Assembly: GCA_963854735.1 (NCBI GenBank)
Contig: OY978100.1
Span: forward strand, 1,798,001 to 1,862,000
Reading direction: 5' to 3'
Origin: Marvania coccoides
Lineage: Eukaryota > Chlorophyta > Trebouxiophyceae > Chlorellales > Chlorellaceae
Length of the DNA: 64,000 bases
Shown here piece after piece: positions 52,801-64,000 of this stretch. The position numbers were made by a program, and so were the translations under genes. How positions within the stretch are numbered: the stretch's first letter is position 1; the number at the start of each line of letters is the position of its first letter. The notes beneath the pieces were generated by a model. That model searched no databases. It saw only the letters and a list, made by a program, of their open reading frames with translations, and was not told the DNA's origin.

Positions 52801-53395
52801 CGTTGAAGGGGCCGCCGTCGCCGGTTCGGCCAAAAACCTCCTCCAGTTCGCTGTCTTCCTCTTCCGTTTCGCCGCCGTCTTCCTCGCTGTCTAGCAGGTC
52901 GTCTTCGCTGCCTGAAACCTCCTCTTCCTCCTCCTCTGCATCGAAATCTGCCGCCTTTTTGCCACGGCCCCGCCCGGCAAACAAATGGCCGTACATCCGC
53001 TCATCTTCCGAGTTGAAGGCCTCGTCCTCATCGATCTCCTCGTCCTCAAAGTCGGCGGGGAGCTCGTACTCGTAGTTTTCTACGCGCTGCGGGACAAAAA
53101 AATGAAGAGCATGTGAGAACTTCGCATGCACTGTAAAAAAAAAACCCGCCCTGATGGCTGTTTAAGCGCAGCCCAATATGTGAATAGTGCATCTATGGGT
53201 TTCACATAAGCAGAATTGAACGCAGCCCAAGAAAACAAGTTTTTCTCTCACATCATAGCGCTGGTTGGCTTTTTTGTCCTCGTCTGGGTCGCTGTCCTCT
53301 GCCTCGTAGACATCATTCATCCGGAACTCGGGCTCTGCAGTCTGCTTCTTTTCTCGAAAGCCGCCACGCGGCCTTTTGCGGCCCTGCCCCACCAT
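49850..53395 (-). CDS. UTP14: UTP14, small-subunit processome protein
   Basis: Three exons on the minus strand: 53395-53252, 53086-52618, 52242-49850; 1001 aa. The N-terminus is highly acidic (EDEEIDEDEAFNSEDERMYG). The Utp14 core is clear: LTLADLIAGLGDSRAKLGPA, LFYHEVKSKRLKKIKSKEYR, ERLTLKHKNTSRFIRRALKR and, near the end, SEKWDKRNAKYRTPTVPFPF and TYERTMRQPLGRDFNTNAAF. It binds U3 snoRNP and stimulates the helicase Dhr1 in 18S rRNA maturation, in the nucleolus. The C-terminal Gln/Lys run is low-complexity. A central Ala-rich linker makes it longer than the yeast protein (899 aa). Confidence 0.93.
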
Positions 53396-53542
53396 TGTTA
53401 TTGTTTTTTCGAAGATGAAAAATTATTGGATGGGGCTTGCTTGTAGCATGGCCACACGCATCATTTTTATAAATTGATTTATATTAACTGGAATTTGTTT
53501 CTCCAGGCTTTCATTTTTCGTCGAAGAAAAACGCATTCAAAC

Positions 53543-53580
53543 GTTCGACCGTCGAACACCTGGGGTCGGACACCCCAGGT
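53543..53580. repeat. Two adjacent palindromes upstream of UTP14
   Basis: GTTCGAC-C-GTCGAAC at 53543-53557 directly abuts ACCTGGGG-(7)-CCCCAGGT at 53558-53580, sharing no base. They lie 148 bases upstream of the UTP14 start. They could be protein-binding sites, a small element end, or an RNA structure. Confidence 0.65.
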
Positions 53581-53618
53581 TTTCCCCCCAACAATTGAAA
53601 ATCAAATAAAGTATCGCC

Positions 53619-54050
53619 ATGACGTCCGCATGGCCCGAGGAGGGCGCCCCGGCAGTTGGAGCCCGTCTATGTGTGGGGAGTCAGCGTGCCACAGATATCA
53701 GAAACATTGGCCAGGTGGAGGGGCAGCAGGGCGCGTGGGCCGGGCTGGAGTAGGACGACGCGTCCCGTGGCAAGCACGACGGCAGCCGCGGCAGGCGCCA
53801 TTACTTCTCCTGCCGCAGCGGTGCCGCTGCAGGCTCTTTTTTTCGCCTCACAAAGCTGCTGGAGACCGCAGACCTTGGCCAAACTCTGGCCGCTGCAATT
53901 CAGGCTCGATACAAGTCCTCTGAGACCGACGGCCGCGAAGCTGAGGAGGCCTACGACTTCATCGCAGCGGAGGGTGGCCATCAGGCTCGTGGGCGCAGAG
54001 GAGGCAGCAGCTGCAGCCAGCGAGTAAGAAGAATCTGCAAACGCAGTTAA
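53619..54050 (+). pseudogene. Possible broken gene: protein-like frame with one internal TAG
   Basis: Starting at ATG (MTSAWPEEGAPAVGARLCVG) the frame runs 143 codons with a single TAG at 53751-53753. The part after the stop is protein-like (RLTKLLETADLGQTLAAAIQ, then SSETDGREAEEAYDFIAAEG). A 39-base splice (GTGGAG...GAGTAG) would remove the stop but is too short to be likely. I do not recognise it. The GC-rich island continues to about 54330 with a second doubtful frame on the minus strand (54319-54158, MAKELDDSWNNPVAQRKLPS). Confidence 0.3.
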
Positions 54051-54416
54051 TCCTGCTGCCCAAGTATTGAGCGGTTGTTGTTAAACTAGTTTCAATACTA
54101 TTAGAGCGTGTGTTGCGCGTGTGGGTGGCCCACCAAGGCATGGCGTTGGTAGCTCCTTCAGGCGATGCAGAGGACGTCACGCAGGACTCTGCCACGATGG
54201 GCCGCCACGAAAAAGAGGGACGGGAAGTGTGACTCAGAGTCGGAATTGTCGGCCTTGCGGCTAGGAAGCTTGCGCTGGGCCACAGGGTTGTTCCAGCTGT
54301 CGTCCAGCTCTTTGGCCATATGTGCATTTTGCCAAAAGAAGTAGCAGAGAAGATGAAACAAGGGCAGAAAAACTGGAAATGTACTACTGTCGGTGTTCAC
54401 GGCGGCAAAAGCTCTC

Positions 54417-54446
54417 AGCTCAAGCTCAAGCTCAAGCTCAAGCTCA
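54417..54446 (+). repeat. Short tandem repeat (AGCTCA)5
   Basis: Five perfect six-base units, AGCTCA, upstream of the kinesin gene. Each AGCT is itself a palindrome. Confidence 0.95.
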
Positions 54447-54684
54447 TTAGTTTAACAGAAGTCACGAATTAGAAAAGACAAATTGAAATTTTTTGGGGAA
54501 TGTCGAACGTTTTTGTTGGACTCTCATAAATAGACCGTTACTGATTGTTATCCGAATATTTTATTATTATTATCAGGCGCTGTATAGATCTGCACGCATG
54601 ATAATTTTTTCTGGTTGGTAGTTACAGTTATAGTTTTGCATACAGACGAAAACACAAACTCTGCCTCACAAGAACACCGATAAT

Positions 54685-57600
54685 ATGCAGGTATGGCAGT
54701 GTAATTTTATCCGAAATCGCGCCGCAGTTCCGTATTGTATCTCCAGTTTCCCATTCATGACCTTCATAAATGAGTGTGTTCGTTGCATTTTTCTGTCGCA
54801 GACTCCGCAGCCTCGCTTCTCGGTCACCCCCGATGTGCTGAGAGCTCATCGCACCGCGGAGAAGCGCGAAGCAGCCGCTCGTTTCATCAACAGCTCGGTA
54901 CTCGGCGCTTCTGTGCCGGTTCACTCAGACACAGCCTTCACAGCATCCCTGGCGGACGGCACCCTGCTGTGCCACCTGCTAAACTCCCTGCGCCCCGGCA
55001 CGGTGCCTCAGGTGCCCGACAGCGGCGCAGTGGAGCAGTTTTTGGTCGCCGTCCAGCAGTTCTCCAGCGAGACCTTTTCTGCCGCTGACCTGCGAACTGA
55101 AGGAGACCACCTGTGAGTCAATCGTCATCTGCTATAGCAACAGCAACACTATCACTTCAATTTGTGCTAAATTTACTTCGAAACCTTATTTTTTTATCCT
55201 TATCACTCTCATGTTTTTTTCTCCCCGACGCCCATCCCATGTGCAGAACAACTGCAAGGGTGGTGGAGTGCGTGCTCTCCCTGCAGGACTGGCAGCGCCA
55301 CACCGGACAGCTGCAGAGACCCTTCCCCCCGCAATCAACCGGAGAGGGCGTCGCCAGCACTCCTTTACCCTCGCGCCCCCCAACAAACCAGCAAGAAAAA
55401 TCATCGCCGCAGGCCGCTTCCTCGCCGGCATTCAGCTTCACACCAGCTGCCACCTCGCTGGTAGCTCGTCACGCCAGCGGCGGAATATCTGCCCAGGGCA
55501 GCGACGGCCTGGACTACCTGCTGCAGTCTTGCACCCACATGCTCAAAACTAAAATGGGGGTTCCGGCGTCGCCGCTGCCGGCACCGCCGTCCGCTGCAGC
55601 GGCCGCCACGCACCCTGAGATCGCGCTGGACGCTGTGGGCCCGGTGCTGGAGTCGGTGCTGGCCAATTTGACCACCGAGTACGAGAAGAGGCTGCTGGCA
55701 AAGGACCAGAGCCACAAGCAAAAGAACGGCGAAGTCGAAAGTTTGAAGAGAAAGGTGGGAGAACTGGAGAAAGAGGCGGAGAAGTGGAGGGTGGCGGCGG
55801 AAAGCGGGGCGGCTGTCGCTGCGGCGGTGGCGGCTGAGGAATCTGAGGCGCTGAAGGCGCAGGAGAGGGCTGAGTACGAGCGACTGCGGACGGCTGAGGC
55901 CACACTGCTGTGTGAGCTCGCCGCCAAGCGCAGGGAGCTGGAGGCCGCAGAGGCAGCTGCTTCTCGTTCACAGGCGCAGGCCGACGAGGAGCTGGCGGCG
56001 CTTCATGAGGCGGTGGAGCGGTACAAAGCGATGGAATCGCGATACAAGACAGTGCGTGCCGAAAACCAGCAGCTGTACAATCTGGTACAGGACCTGCGCG
56101 GCAGCATCCGTGTGTTTTGCCGGGTGCGTCCCCGCGGCGCCACTGGGGACGCCAGCGAGAGCGTGGTGGAGGCGGGCGAGGACGGAGCCGTGGCGGCGTT
56201 CTCGGCCAAGCACGGCAAGTGGAACGAATTCAAATTCGACAGGGTGTTTGGGGAGAAGTCCACGCAAGAGGAGGTGTACCAAGAAACCAAGCCGCTGGTG
56301 CGCTCCGTGCTGGATGGTTACAACGTAAGCTATTGTTATATTTTCAGTCAGTCGGAGTTTTTTTTTTCATTTCTACTTATTAGCCTTTTATTTCAGCTGG
56401 AATGAGAGTGCGTTGATTCAAAATGCATGTGTACATTGATCTTTACCTGTTATCACACCCTCTTACTCCTCTCTCTCCCCCCTCTTTCCTGCAGGTCTGC
56501 ATTTTCGCCTACGGGCAGACCGGCAGCGGTAAGACCCACACCATGGCCGGCTCGCAGCGCGATGGGGTCAACTTCCGCGCCCTGGATGACCTGTTCGAGC
56601 AGCGTGGCGAGCGGGAAGGCGAAATCGACTACACCGTGCGGCTGCAGCTGGTGGAAATTTACAACGAGAGCATCCGGGACCTGCTGGCCCCCAACGGACG
56701 CGGTGGGCTGGAGCTCAACGCAACCCGCGGCAGCGGCAGCAACCTGCCCGATGCTACCCAAGTGGAGGTGGGATCCGCTGCTGAGGTGGCGGAGGTGCTG
56801 GCGAGAGGCGAGCAGGCGCGAGCCACCGCTGAGACAAAGATGAACGCCCGGTCGTCGCGCTCTCACCAGGTGCTGACGGTTATGGTGCGCGGCACCAGTG
56901 CGCTGAGTGGCACCGCCACCAAGGGGGTGCTGCACCTCATCGATCTGGCTGGCAGCGAGCGAGTGTCCCGCTCTGGTGAGTGTCCTAATAACTATCTTTC
57001 TTTATTGAAGACCCAATCTTCCTCTTCTTTTACCTGACACCCTTGATGAAACCAAACCAATACGTTTCTAATAAGCAAAACTGTTCTTTCTTTCTTTTCA
57101 GGCGCTGAGGGGCAGCAGCTCACCGAGGCCAAGTCCATCAACAAGTCGCTCACCGCGCTGGGCTGCGTGATGCAGGCGCTGGCTCAGAAGCGCGACCACA
57201 TCCCCTTCCGCGACTCCAAGCTCACCTCCCTGCTGGCGGATTCGCTGGGGGGCGGCGCCAAGTCAATGATGTTCATGCACGTGGCGCCGGAAGCATCCTC
57301 CGCCTCCGAGACCCTCTCCACGCTGAATTTCGGCAGAGGGGTGACGGAGATCACGCTGGGGGCGGCCAAGCGCAACGTGGAGGTGTCCGCCTCAGGCGCT
57401 GCCGCCGCCTGGGAGGCTCGCGGGAAAGTGGCGGCGGCGGAGGCGGCGGCCGTTGAAGCCCGTGGCAGGGCAGCGGCGGTGGAAGCGGCTGCGGCGGAGG
57501 CGCAGGGCAGGGTGGCTGCGGCGGAAGCTGCGGCGGAGGAAGCGAGGAAGGCGGAGGAAGAGGAGCGGGCCGCGAGAAAAAGGGCGGAGGAGGAAGCGGC

Positions 57601-58144
57601 GGCGCTGCGGGCTAAACTGCAGCAGCTGGAGAGCGCCAACGCTGAAAGCAGCGCAGCACAGCTGAAACCATCGGTGTCAATGATTCCGGCTCATCGGCCG
57701 GCAGGTCAGTCGGCCACATCTCCGCTGCTTGATCGCTCAAGCAGCGGGCTGGCGCCGCCGCCGCAAGTGGGCCGCCTCAACCTGGGAATCGTGGGAGAAA
57801 AGCTCGCTTCTACGCCAGACAGCCACGGCCAGCGTGCGCTGGCTTCAGCCCGGACGCTGTCGGGGACGAAAATTCCTACTCCGCTGTCGAGGAGGGGCAG
57901 CTTCACTGCCCGAGGGGCGACAGCGTCTCCGCTGGAGCAGAAGAGCCGTTTGTCGACTGCGCACTCCCTGGCTGCTGCAGACGGAGATTTTTTTGGCACG
58001 GAGGAGGTGAGGGGCTCGATGGCAGCAGCAGCTGCGCAAGGGATGCTGCCCCGCTCCAGGTCGGGACTGCTGAGCCGCGGCAGCGGCAGTATTGCTGAGC
58101 CCGAGACGACGCCCAAGCTGGCGGCGTCAAAGCGGTGGATGTGA
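54685..58144 (+). CDS. Kinesin-14 with calponin-homology domain (KCH type)
   Basis: Five exons: 54685-54690, 54802-55112, 55247-56324, 56495-56975, 57102-58144; 972 aa, phases agree. Exon 1 is only six bases (ATG CAG); reading straight through would add 37 residues in frame and is the alternative. A calponin-homology domain occupies about residues 15-125 (LADGTLLCHLLNSLRPGTVP). A coiled coil follows (about 200-385), then the kinesin-14 neck YNLVQDLRGSIRVFCRVRPR and the motor: P-loop GQTGSGKT (472-479), switch I NARSSRSH, switch II DLAGSE, and ALGCVMQAL...HIPFRDSKLTSLL. The last ~250 residues are an Ala/Glu-rich coil and a Ser-rich tail. KCH proteins move toward microtubule minus ends and link microtubules to actin. 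The central motor is usual for this group. Confidence 0.94.
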
Positions 58145-58474
58145 CGCGGAAAAAAGTTGCAAAACGATATAATTATTCATAGTATATGCTATTTAATTAT
58201 CACTGTTATTTTAATTACAGCATAGTTGTATTGCTAGCATTGCTAGTTTTCCTCTGCGTCAGATGGTGGAGGTTTAGCAATTTCGCAACAGCTTCCTGGA
58301 GAATGCCGGTGGGAGGATGTTGATGGGAGTTACAAGCCTCCAGCAGATTAAAGCCGTCTTTATTTCTCTAAGTATCCCAGATATCTGGTTTAATTCTTGC
58401 ACTCAACAACATTGCAAAACATCCACTACAAAAAAAATACAGAAATTGATGGATGGCCACCAAAAATGCGTAAT
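58145..58474. other. Intergenic, tail-to-tail spacer
   Basis: AT-rich spacer between kinesin and FKBP 3' ends. Nothing else seen. Confidence 0.4.
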
Positions 58475-59179
58475 TTAAGCCTTGGCCTTGCCCACAACCT
58501 CGAGCAGCTCAACCTCGAAAATGAGTGTGGCTTTGGGCGGGATGACGCCACCCGCGCCCCGGTCTCCATAGCCCATCTCCGGAGGGATGGTGAGCTTCAC
58601 CTTGGAGCCAACGCACATTCCTGCCACTCCCTCATCCCATCTGCACACAAAAAATTAAATTTCAAATTATTAATGCTGGTACATAGACAGGAATGTTGTT
58701 GAAATTTTGGCATCTCTCTCACCCCTTGATGACCTGGCCCTGGCCAAGGGCGAAAGAGAACGGCTGGTTGCGGTCATAGCTCGCGTCGAACTTCTTTCCG
58801 CCATCCGCGAGGGTGCCCAAGTAGTGCACCTGAACAGAAAATAGTTCAGAAGAGTGAGCGCCCCGGTGTTCAAAGATCAGGTTGCCTTTGTGAAATTTTA
58901 TGCTGAACGGTTAGATACATGCAAAATGGGATTGTGCGATTCAATAATGAGGTAGACAGAGGGGGAAAATATCTTGAATAAATGAAAAACTGATCAAAAG
59001 CGAAAAAACAATTCGCTTTATTCTCCCTTCCTTTTTCACTGCATCCTTGCCTTCACATTGTCTCCCTTAGCTGCCTTGATGGAGCAGTCGCCCTCCTTCA
59101 AGATCTCTTTTTTGAGGCCTGATGCAGACACGACGCTGGCCAGCGCCAGGCACGCCACAAGCACCGCCACAGTCTTCAT
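58475..59179 (-). CDS. Secretory-pathway FKBP peptidyl-prolyl isomerase (FKBP2/FKBP13-like)
   Basis: Three exons on the minus strand: 59179-59051, 58829-58723, 58640-58475; 133 aa. A signal peptide opens the protein ([20 protein letters not shown]). The FKBP fold follows with the conserved binding-pocket residues: [34 protein letters not shown], and [20 protein letters not shown]. It catalyses cis-trans isomerisation of proline bonds and binds FK506-type ligands. No ER-retention signal is visible; the end is VVGKAKA. Exon 1 must end at NVK to keep the family sequence VKVHY, which makes intron 1 start GCAAGG (GC-AG). A GT donor six bases earlier (GTGAAG) would drop two conserved residues. Confidence 0.92.
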
Positions 59180-60718
59180 GATGAATACACAAATTCAAAT
59201 TAAAACTGTTAGTCACAGGGAATGCCCACCTGCCAGCCATTTTTTTCTTTTGGCAATATATATTCCAACACAAATTTTGGTTCATGACGATCCGCCACAA
59301 TTCTACAGTAAGCGCGCTTATAGAAATGAAAAGCATATATTGCGTCCGAACTCCCTCATTCATTCGACTCATTTCACTTAGAATTTGTCCATACAATTTT
59401 TGTCCGTACATCACTAACAGACCGCAGCTTGGAGCCACTCACCCACACAAGCAAGTCGTCGCAGTCATCAAATTCGATGAATTAGACTGGTTCTCGCTGC
59501 GGTTCGCAGCATGCGATATTGAAAAGGCGAGTATCTGGCGTTGGGACAGCAGAAACGCACCATTTTACCATCTATGAAGGGGGAGGCGCGCACTGCAGTG
59601 GTCTTACATTGCAGTGACATTGGTCATGCATCGGTCTTTTGAAAAATACTGAAGCTCCTAGTTTCGTTACGTGAATTCCCAGGACCGACCTGCCGCCGCT
59701 CGATCGTTACTTGTTTTTCTTTTTCATCTGGATCGGTTTATCATTGCGTGTTAATACGATTATACTAAAAACATGCGTAATTATTAATGCATACATACCT
59801 CATTTTTTCTATTGGAATCAATTTTGCCTCCTTGACTATTATTCAATATACCTATTTGGGATGTCTTAACTAATTGCTCTTTCAGAAACTTCATGCTGTT
59901 GTTGTACACTTATTTTACACGTCTTATATGCTACAAATGAGCGTGCTATTCTCTTCATCTACTAGTACCTTACGTGCTGAGCACAACGAAAAAATTCCTA
60001 CGGCATTTCTGAGCACTTGACTGGGAGTTTTCCTCAATTATCTCTCTCTTATTTGGGTGCATTTCTACATGCAACGAACCACTGCGAAATGGTGCATGGT
60101 AAACATGAAATTCATGCATTGTCCTCGGCATTTTTGTGACGGGGAGATTGAGAAAGCTGCGTCCTGGTGCTAGTGCTGGCATCCTAATGTTTTTAAGGGC
60201 TGAGGAGCTTTAATAAATTGAACATTAGCTAGAAAAAACACCCAATATAAGGCGCAGCAGCTCGATCACATTTGAAGTGCCGGACCAAGAAAATATGATC
60301 GGCCCCCCGAACTTCTTATTCTCAAACAAGTTGTTGGTGACGAAAACTTTGTCAATTTTAACTTAACAACAGGACAGTGTGCCGCAGCAGCAGCGGCTCG
60401 TCGAAATGTTCATTTAGTAGATGTGATTTTCGGGGCAGAACTTTTTTATTTTTGAGCTGCAGCATCACAAACCCGCCGCGAAAAATTTTAATATATTTTG
60501 TTTTACTAACTGGTGAGTCGATCGACATGCGAGGGTGGCTGAAATTTGGATTGCTGGACTTCTCGGAGAAAATGCTGTATATGCATGTTTGCTGTTTGTG
60601 GCCCGCAAGCCTGATCGGCATCAACGCGAATCGTTAAAGCGAATTAATGGTAGAAACTCACAAAATTTGCATCTACATCTGCATATTTCCCCAGAGATCT
60701 AGCAATCCATTGCTAAAT
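59180..60718. other. Intergenic, about 1.5 kb, AT-rich
   Basis: Head-to-head spacer between FKBP and the F-box gene. Strongly AT-rich. I found no protein-like frame, RNA gene or tandem repeat. An acceptor-like TTTCCCCAG at 60686-60694 suggests a leader intron for the F-box gene. Confidence 0.4.
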
Positions 60719-63233
60719 ATGGAGCAACAGACCGTGAAGTCCATCATCGAGCAGCTCAACAGGGCGCACCTCTCCGCCTCTCCGCCTTCCTCCTCTGGCT
60801 TCCCCAAGAAACCTCTCTTCACCTCCATCCCTTCTCGCCGCTGCCTATGGGAAGACGCCCAGCCTGCTGTTGCCGACCAAGCAGCAGCTCTGGCCCCTAT
60901 CCAAGACTGGGGCCGCGTCACTGCTGACATTCTCAGCCAGGTCGTGGCGATGCTGCCCCTGGCAGATGTGCGAGCGGTGAGGCTCGTGTGCCAGCATTGG
61001 CGGGACAGCATCTCCCAGTGCGTGTCCCACCTACGCCCTCGCGGCATGCCCAGCGGCAGCGCTACCTCCCTGTCTTCCGCGTTTCCAGCGCTGCAGTCTC
61101 TGGACCTGAAGGGCTGCCAGCGAAAACTTCTTGACACCAACGTTGACATTTTACGCAGCGTGACCGGGCTGCGTGAGCTGTCGCTGGAGGGGTGCGAAGG
61201 GGTAACCGATGCCGCGGCGCAGGTGATGGCGGCGCTGCCTCGCCTGGCGAAACTAAATCTTAAAAATTGTTTGAAGGTAACCGACGTGACGCTGTGGACG
61301 CTGTGCGGCGCTGAAGAAAAGCTGACAGCAGGAGGGCCCACAAGCCCGCTGCGGTCGCCTCGCAGGTGGCCGGCGGCGGCCTCGACCTCGGCCTCGGACG
61401 AGAAGCAGGCGACGCAGCAGCATGCTCCCCGCCGCCCACCCTTGAGGTCTCTGAATCTATCGGGGTGTGTGCTGCTGACGGAAGAGGGGTTTAAGTGCCT
61501 GTCCAGCGGGATGCTTGAGCTGACGGAGCTGTGCTTGGGCGGCCACAGCCGCGTGGCCACCGTAACTGTAAGAAAAATCACGATTTCATCGACGTCACTT
61601 TGTTAATTCAATTTAATGGTTTCTTTCTCAATTTCTAATGAAAAACCGTTGAGGTCTGCAGGACGCTGCGATGGTGGGGGTGGGCGGCTGCTCCAACCTC
61701 GTCACGCTCGATCTCTCAGGCTGCTGCAGCCTCTCAGCGGAGGGGCTGCGTAGCCTTTCAAGCCTCCACAGCCTCCGTTCCCTCAACTTGTGGAACTGCC
61801 TTCGCCTCTCTTCCGAGGCCCTAGAGGCGCTGCGCCCGCTGACCAACCTCACCGCACTGTGCCTGCGTGGGTGCCAGTCGCTGGGCGACTCTGCGCTGCA
61901 GCACATCGCCGTGCTACGCCTGCTGCGCCGCCTGGACCTGCGCGCCTGCGAGCACATTCGTGGAGAGCAGATGTTCCGCCTGGCCGCCCTGAAACAGCTG
62001 ACAGAGCTCAATCTGTGGGGGTGCTACGCGCTGTCGGACTCGGGCTTAGAAAGAGTGGGCCAGATCTCTTCTCTAAAGGTCCTGCGACTGAACGAGTGCT
62101 GGCAGTTGACCAACGCCGGTTTAGCGGCGCTGCGCTACCTCATGGGCCTCAAAGAGCTGGATCTGGCGGGCTGCAGGAACGTAATCAACCCCGCCAGAAG
62201 CGCCCTTGATTTGAAGCCGCTTTCCTCCCTGACAAGCCTCTCGCTGCGCGGGTGCGACCGGCTGACGGTCGGCGCGTTGGAGTTTTTGTCGGGCACGCCT
62301 TCCCTGCGCCACCTGGACCTGTCTGGGTGTAGGGACATCGATTCCCGAGCGTTGGAGCCGCTGCACCACATTTCCGCCTCCCTGGCGTCGCTGAAGCTGC
62401 AGCATTGCGTGGGGTTGAAGGGCGCGGGGGCGCTAACGCATCTGCGGCCGCTGAACTCGCTGACCTCGCTGCATCTTGGCGGGTGCATCAATTTTGTGGG
62501 CACAGCGCTGGGGGCGCTGTCGCCGCTGTCAAACCTGCAGCAACTGTCGTTGGAGGGGTGCGTCAACATCCCGCTGCTGCATCGAGGACTGGCCACCGTG
62601 GGGCGGTCCTGCCACGCGCTGACGAGCTTGAACCTGCAAGGGTGCAACACGCTGACTGACGAGGGACTGCAGGCGCTGTCGCCGCTGCCAAACCTGATCA
62701 GCACGGTGCTGAGTGACTGCGCAGGCGTGACTGGCGTGGGTTGCGAATCTTGGGGGTGCCACTCCACCCTGACGAGCCTGTCCTTGCAGGGAGTCGGGCT
62801 GACGGATGCTGGAGCCAAGCGCATCGCGGAGCTCACTGCCCTGCGCGAACTGTCGATTAAAAACTGCAGGGAGGTGGGGGATTCAGGCGCTGCCGCCCTG
62901 GCGGCGACGCTGCGCGGCCTCACGGCGCTTTCGCTGCAGGGAATGGGGATTGAAGACAAGGGGATCGCTGCGCTGGCAAACATGACGGCGTTGCAGGCCT
63001 TAGAGCTGCAGTTTTGCTGGAAATTCAGCGACCACGGGGCCACCAAGTTGACGGCCCTCACGAATTTGAGGAATTTGGATCTGCTATACAGCTGGCAGGT
63101 GGGGGATGAGAGCATGCAGGCGTTGGGCCGCATGACGTCACTCACGAAATTAAACATTATGGGGCTGCACCGACTGAGCAGCGGGGGCAAGGCAGCGGTG
63201 GAGCACATTCTGACGAACTCGCTGCATGAATGA
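60719..63233 (+). CDS. F-box / leucine-rich-repeat protein (AMN1/FBXL type)
   Basis: Two exons: 60719-61567 and 61662-63233; 806 aa. An F-box-like segment lies at about residues 63-105 (ADILSQVVAMLPLADVRAVR then LVCQHWRDSI). It is followed by some twenty cysteine-containing LRRs of the type L-x-x-L-x-L-x-G-C (LDLSGCCSLSAEGLRSLSSL, LCLRGCQSLGDSALQHIAVL and so on) to the C-terminus. Such proteins are substrate receptors of SCF ubiquitin ligases: the F-box binds Skp1, the LRR solenoid binds the target. The target cannot be predicted. A Ser/Pro-rich insert interrupts the LRRs before the single intron. Functional link with the ubiquitin genes here is general, not specific. Confidence 0.9.
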
Positions 63234-64000
63234 ATATACATTTGTTTGATTGTTGTAGTAGCTCTTTTGTACAGCTATATTGTATTGTCAGGGTTTTGGG
63301 AAAGCAGTTTTTATGACGTGTGCGTTTTTTTGTTATTTTTTGTATTTTTAGACTGGTTTCGTGTGCTTGCTTGCTTCTGTATACCTTGATCTCTCTTAAT
63401 ATGTGCATGAGAGATTTGTAATGGGGTTTATTTTCTTTTTTCTTGAATTGCATGGGGCGGGTAGGGAAATCGTTAGCCAAGTAGACCATAGACCGACCAT
63501 AGACCACCCTGCCACGAGTTTTCTCCAGGGCGGTGCCCAGAATTGGTTCGTGTTTGCTTCAATGAAACCTCCAAAGAAAGGGAGGAGGAAAAAAGCAAAG
63601 ACTACGCCCTTTCAGCTGCAAGGAAGAATGGGCATGGGGCAGTGGCGCAGTTGCTGCTGCAGAGGCGGGCCAGGAAGCTTAGACTCGTGCAGAGACGGCA
63701 ACAAGGCCACACAGCAGAGAGGCACGCTTGGTCCTAAGGAGCCTGCCGCCCAATACTTGAATACACCGAACACGTTTTTTTTGCTTACCAGTAGTAATCA
63801 GTTTTTTCTTTGCTTTTGCTCTTTGTGTGCTTTCATACTGCGTACTGCGCCTGGATCTCCCCAGGGCGGCCAGGCGGAGGCTAAGTTCCCGATGCATGCC
63901 CCGTTGTTGTGTGTCCGTTGTTGTGTGTCCCTCATGCGCTCCTTGTTATTTTCGTTACTTCTTATGGAGCAATTCGAGGCGGCGGCACCTGACCGTTGAC
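63234..64000. other. Right edge: F-box gene 3' side and a doubtful ankyrin-like fragment
   Basis: 63234-63530 is AT-rich. After an acceptor-like TTCTCCAG near 63530 there is a frame with NETSKEREEEKSKDYALSAA, then RKNGHGAVAQLLLQRRARK, which resembles one ankyrin repeat, ending with TAA at 63735-63737. It could be a terminal exon or chance. The window ends without another clear gene. Confidence 0.25.

Noticed and set aside
54158..54319. Minus-strand 53-aa frame starting MAKELDDSWNNPVA
   Set aside because: Short, no recognisable family, and overlaps nothing else in its support; mentioned under the broken-gene entry but not called as a gene.
60647..60718. Upstream in-frame extension of the F-box protein
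   Set aside because: The extension (KICIYICIFPQRSSNPLLN) reads like AT-rich leader with an acceptor inside; the ATG at 60719 is the better start.

Overview
The window looks like nuclear DNA of a green alga (Chlorophyta); genus and species cannot be read from it. The evidence is spliceosomal introns throughout (58 modelled), a ferredoxin with an arginine/alanine-rich transit peptide, a plant-style fusion of a STEEP1-like zinc domain to a UPF0235/DUF167 domain, a kinesin-14 with a calponin-homology domain, a plant-type H2A.X ending in SQEF, and divergent H2A/H2B and H3/H4 pairs whose transcripts end in the GGTGTT-loop-AACACC hairpin known from Volvox and Chlamydomonas. Genes are GC-rich; introns and spacers are AT-rich. 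All exon structures below were joined by hand; for each of the main multi-exon models the exon lengths sum to a multiple of three.

Layout. 0-6.5 kb: SLC25 NAD/folate-type carrier, a small secreted protein, hexa-ubiquitin, UPF0235 protein. 6.6-14.5 kb: histone cluster (H2A.X, H2B, H2A, H3, H4) with a secreted lysyl-endopeptidase-like protease between H2A.X and H2B. 15-17.9 kb: uncoupling-protein-like carrier and plastid ferredoxin. 18.1-27.3 kb: GCN1 (2655 aa, 8 exons). 27.8-31.8 kb: SmD2, then three tightly spaced same-strand reading frames (SMAP1-like, an unknown 72-aa protein, FRA10AC1), then a DHRS12-like dehydrogenase. 32.4-39 kb: a 1485-aa membrane protein of unknown function and mitochondrial enoyl-CoA hydratase.

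40.3-47.9 kb is the accessory region. It holds a gene of uncertain frame, a TNP/Plavaka-type DNA transposase reading frame, a compact La-module protein, two perfect heat-shock elements, a 32-base poly-C tract, and an 880-aa Fanzor (eukaryotic TnpB-like RNA-guided nuclease) carrying 43 consecutive alanines encoded by a pure (GCT)42 tract. 47.9-63.2 kb returns to host genes: a GPI-anchored secreted protein, UTP14, a degenerate GC-rich island, a KCH-type kinesin-14, a secretory FKBP, and an F-box/LRR protein.

Three signals stand out. First, the Fanzor and its surroundings. Second, a high share of GC-AG introns (8 of 58). Third, a candidate tricistronic locus with gaps of 33 and 25 bases between reading frames.
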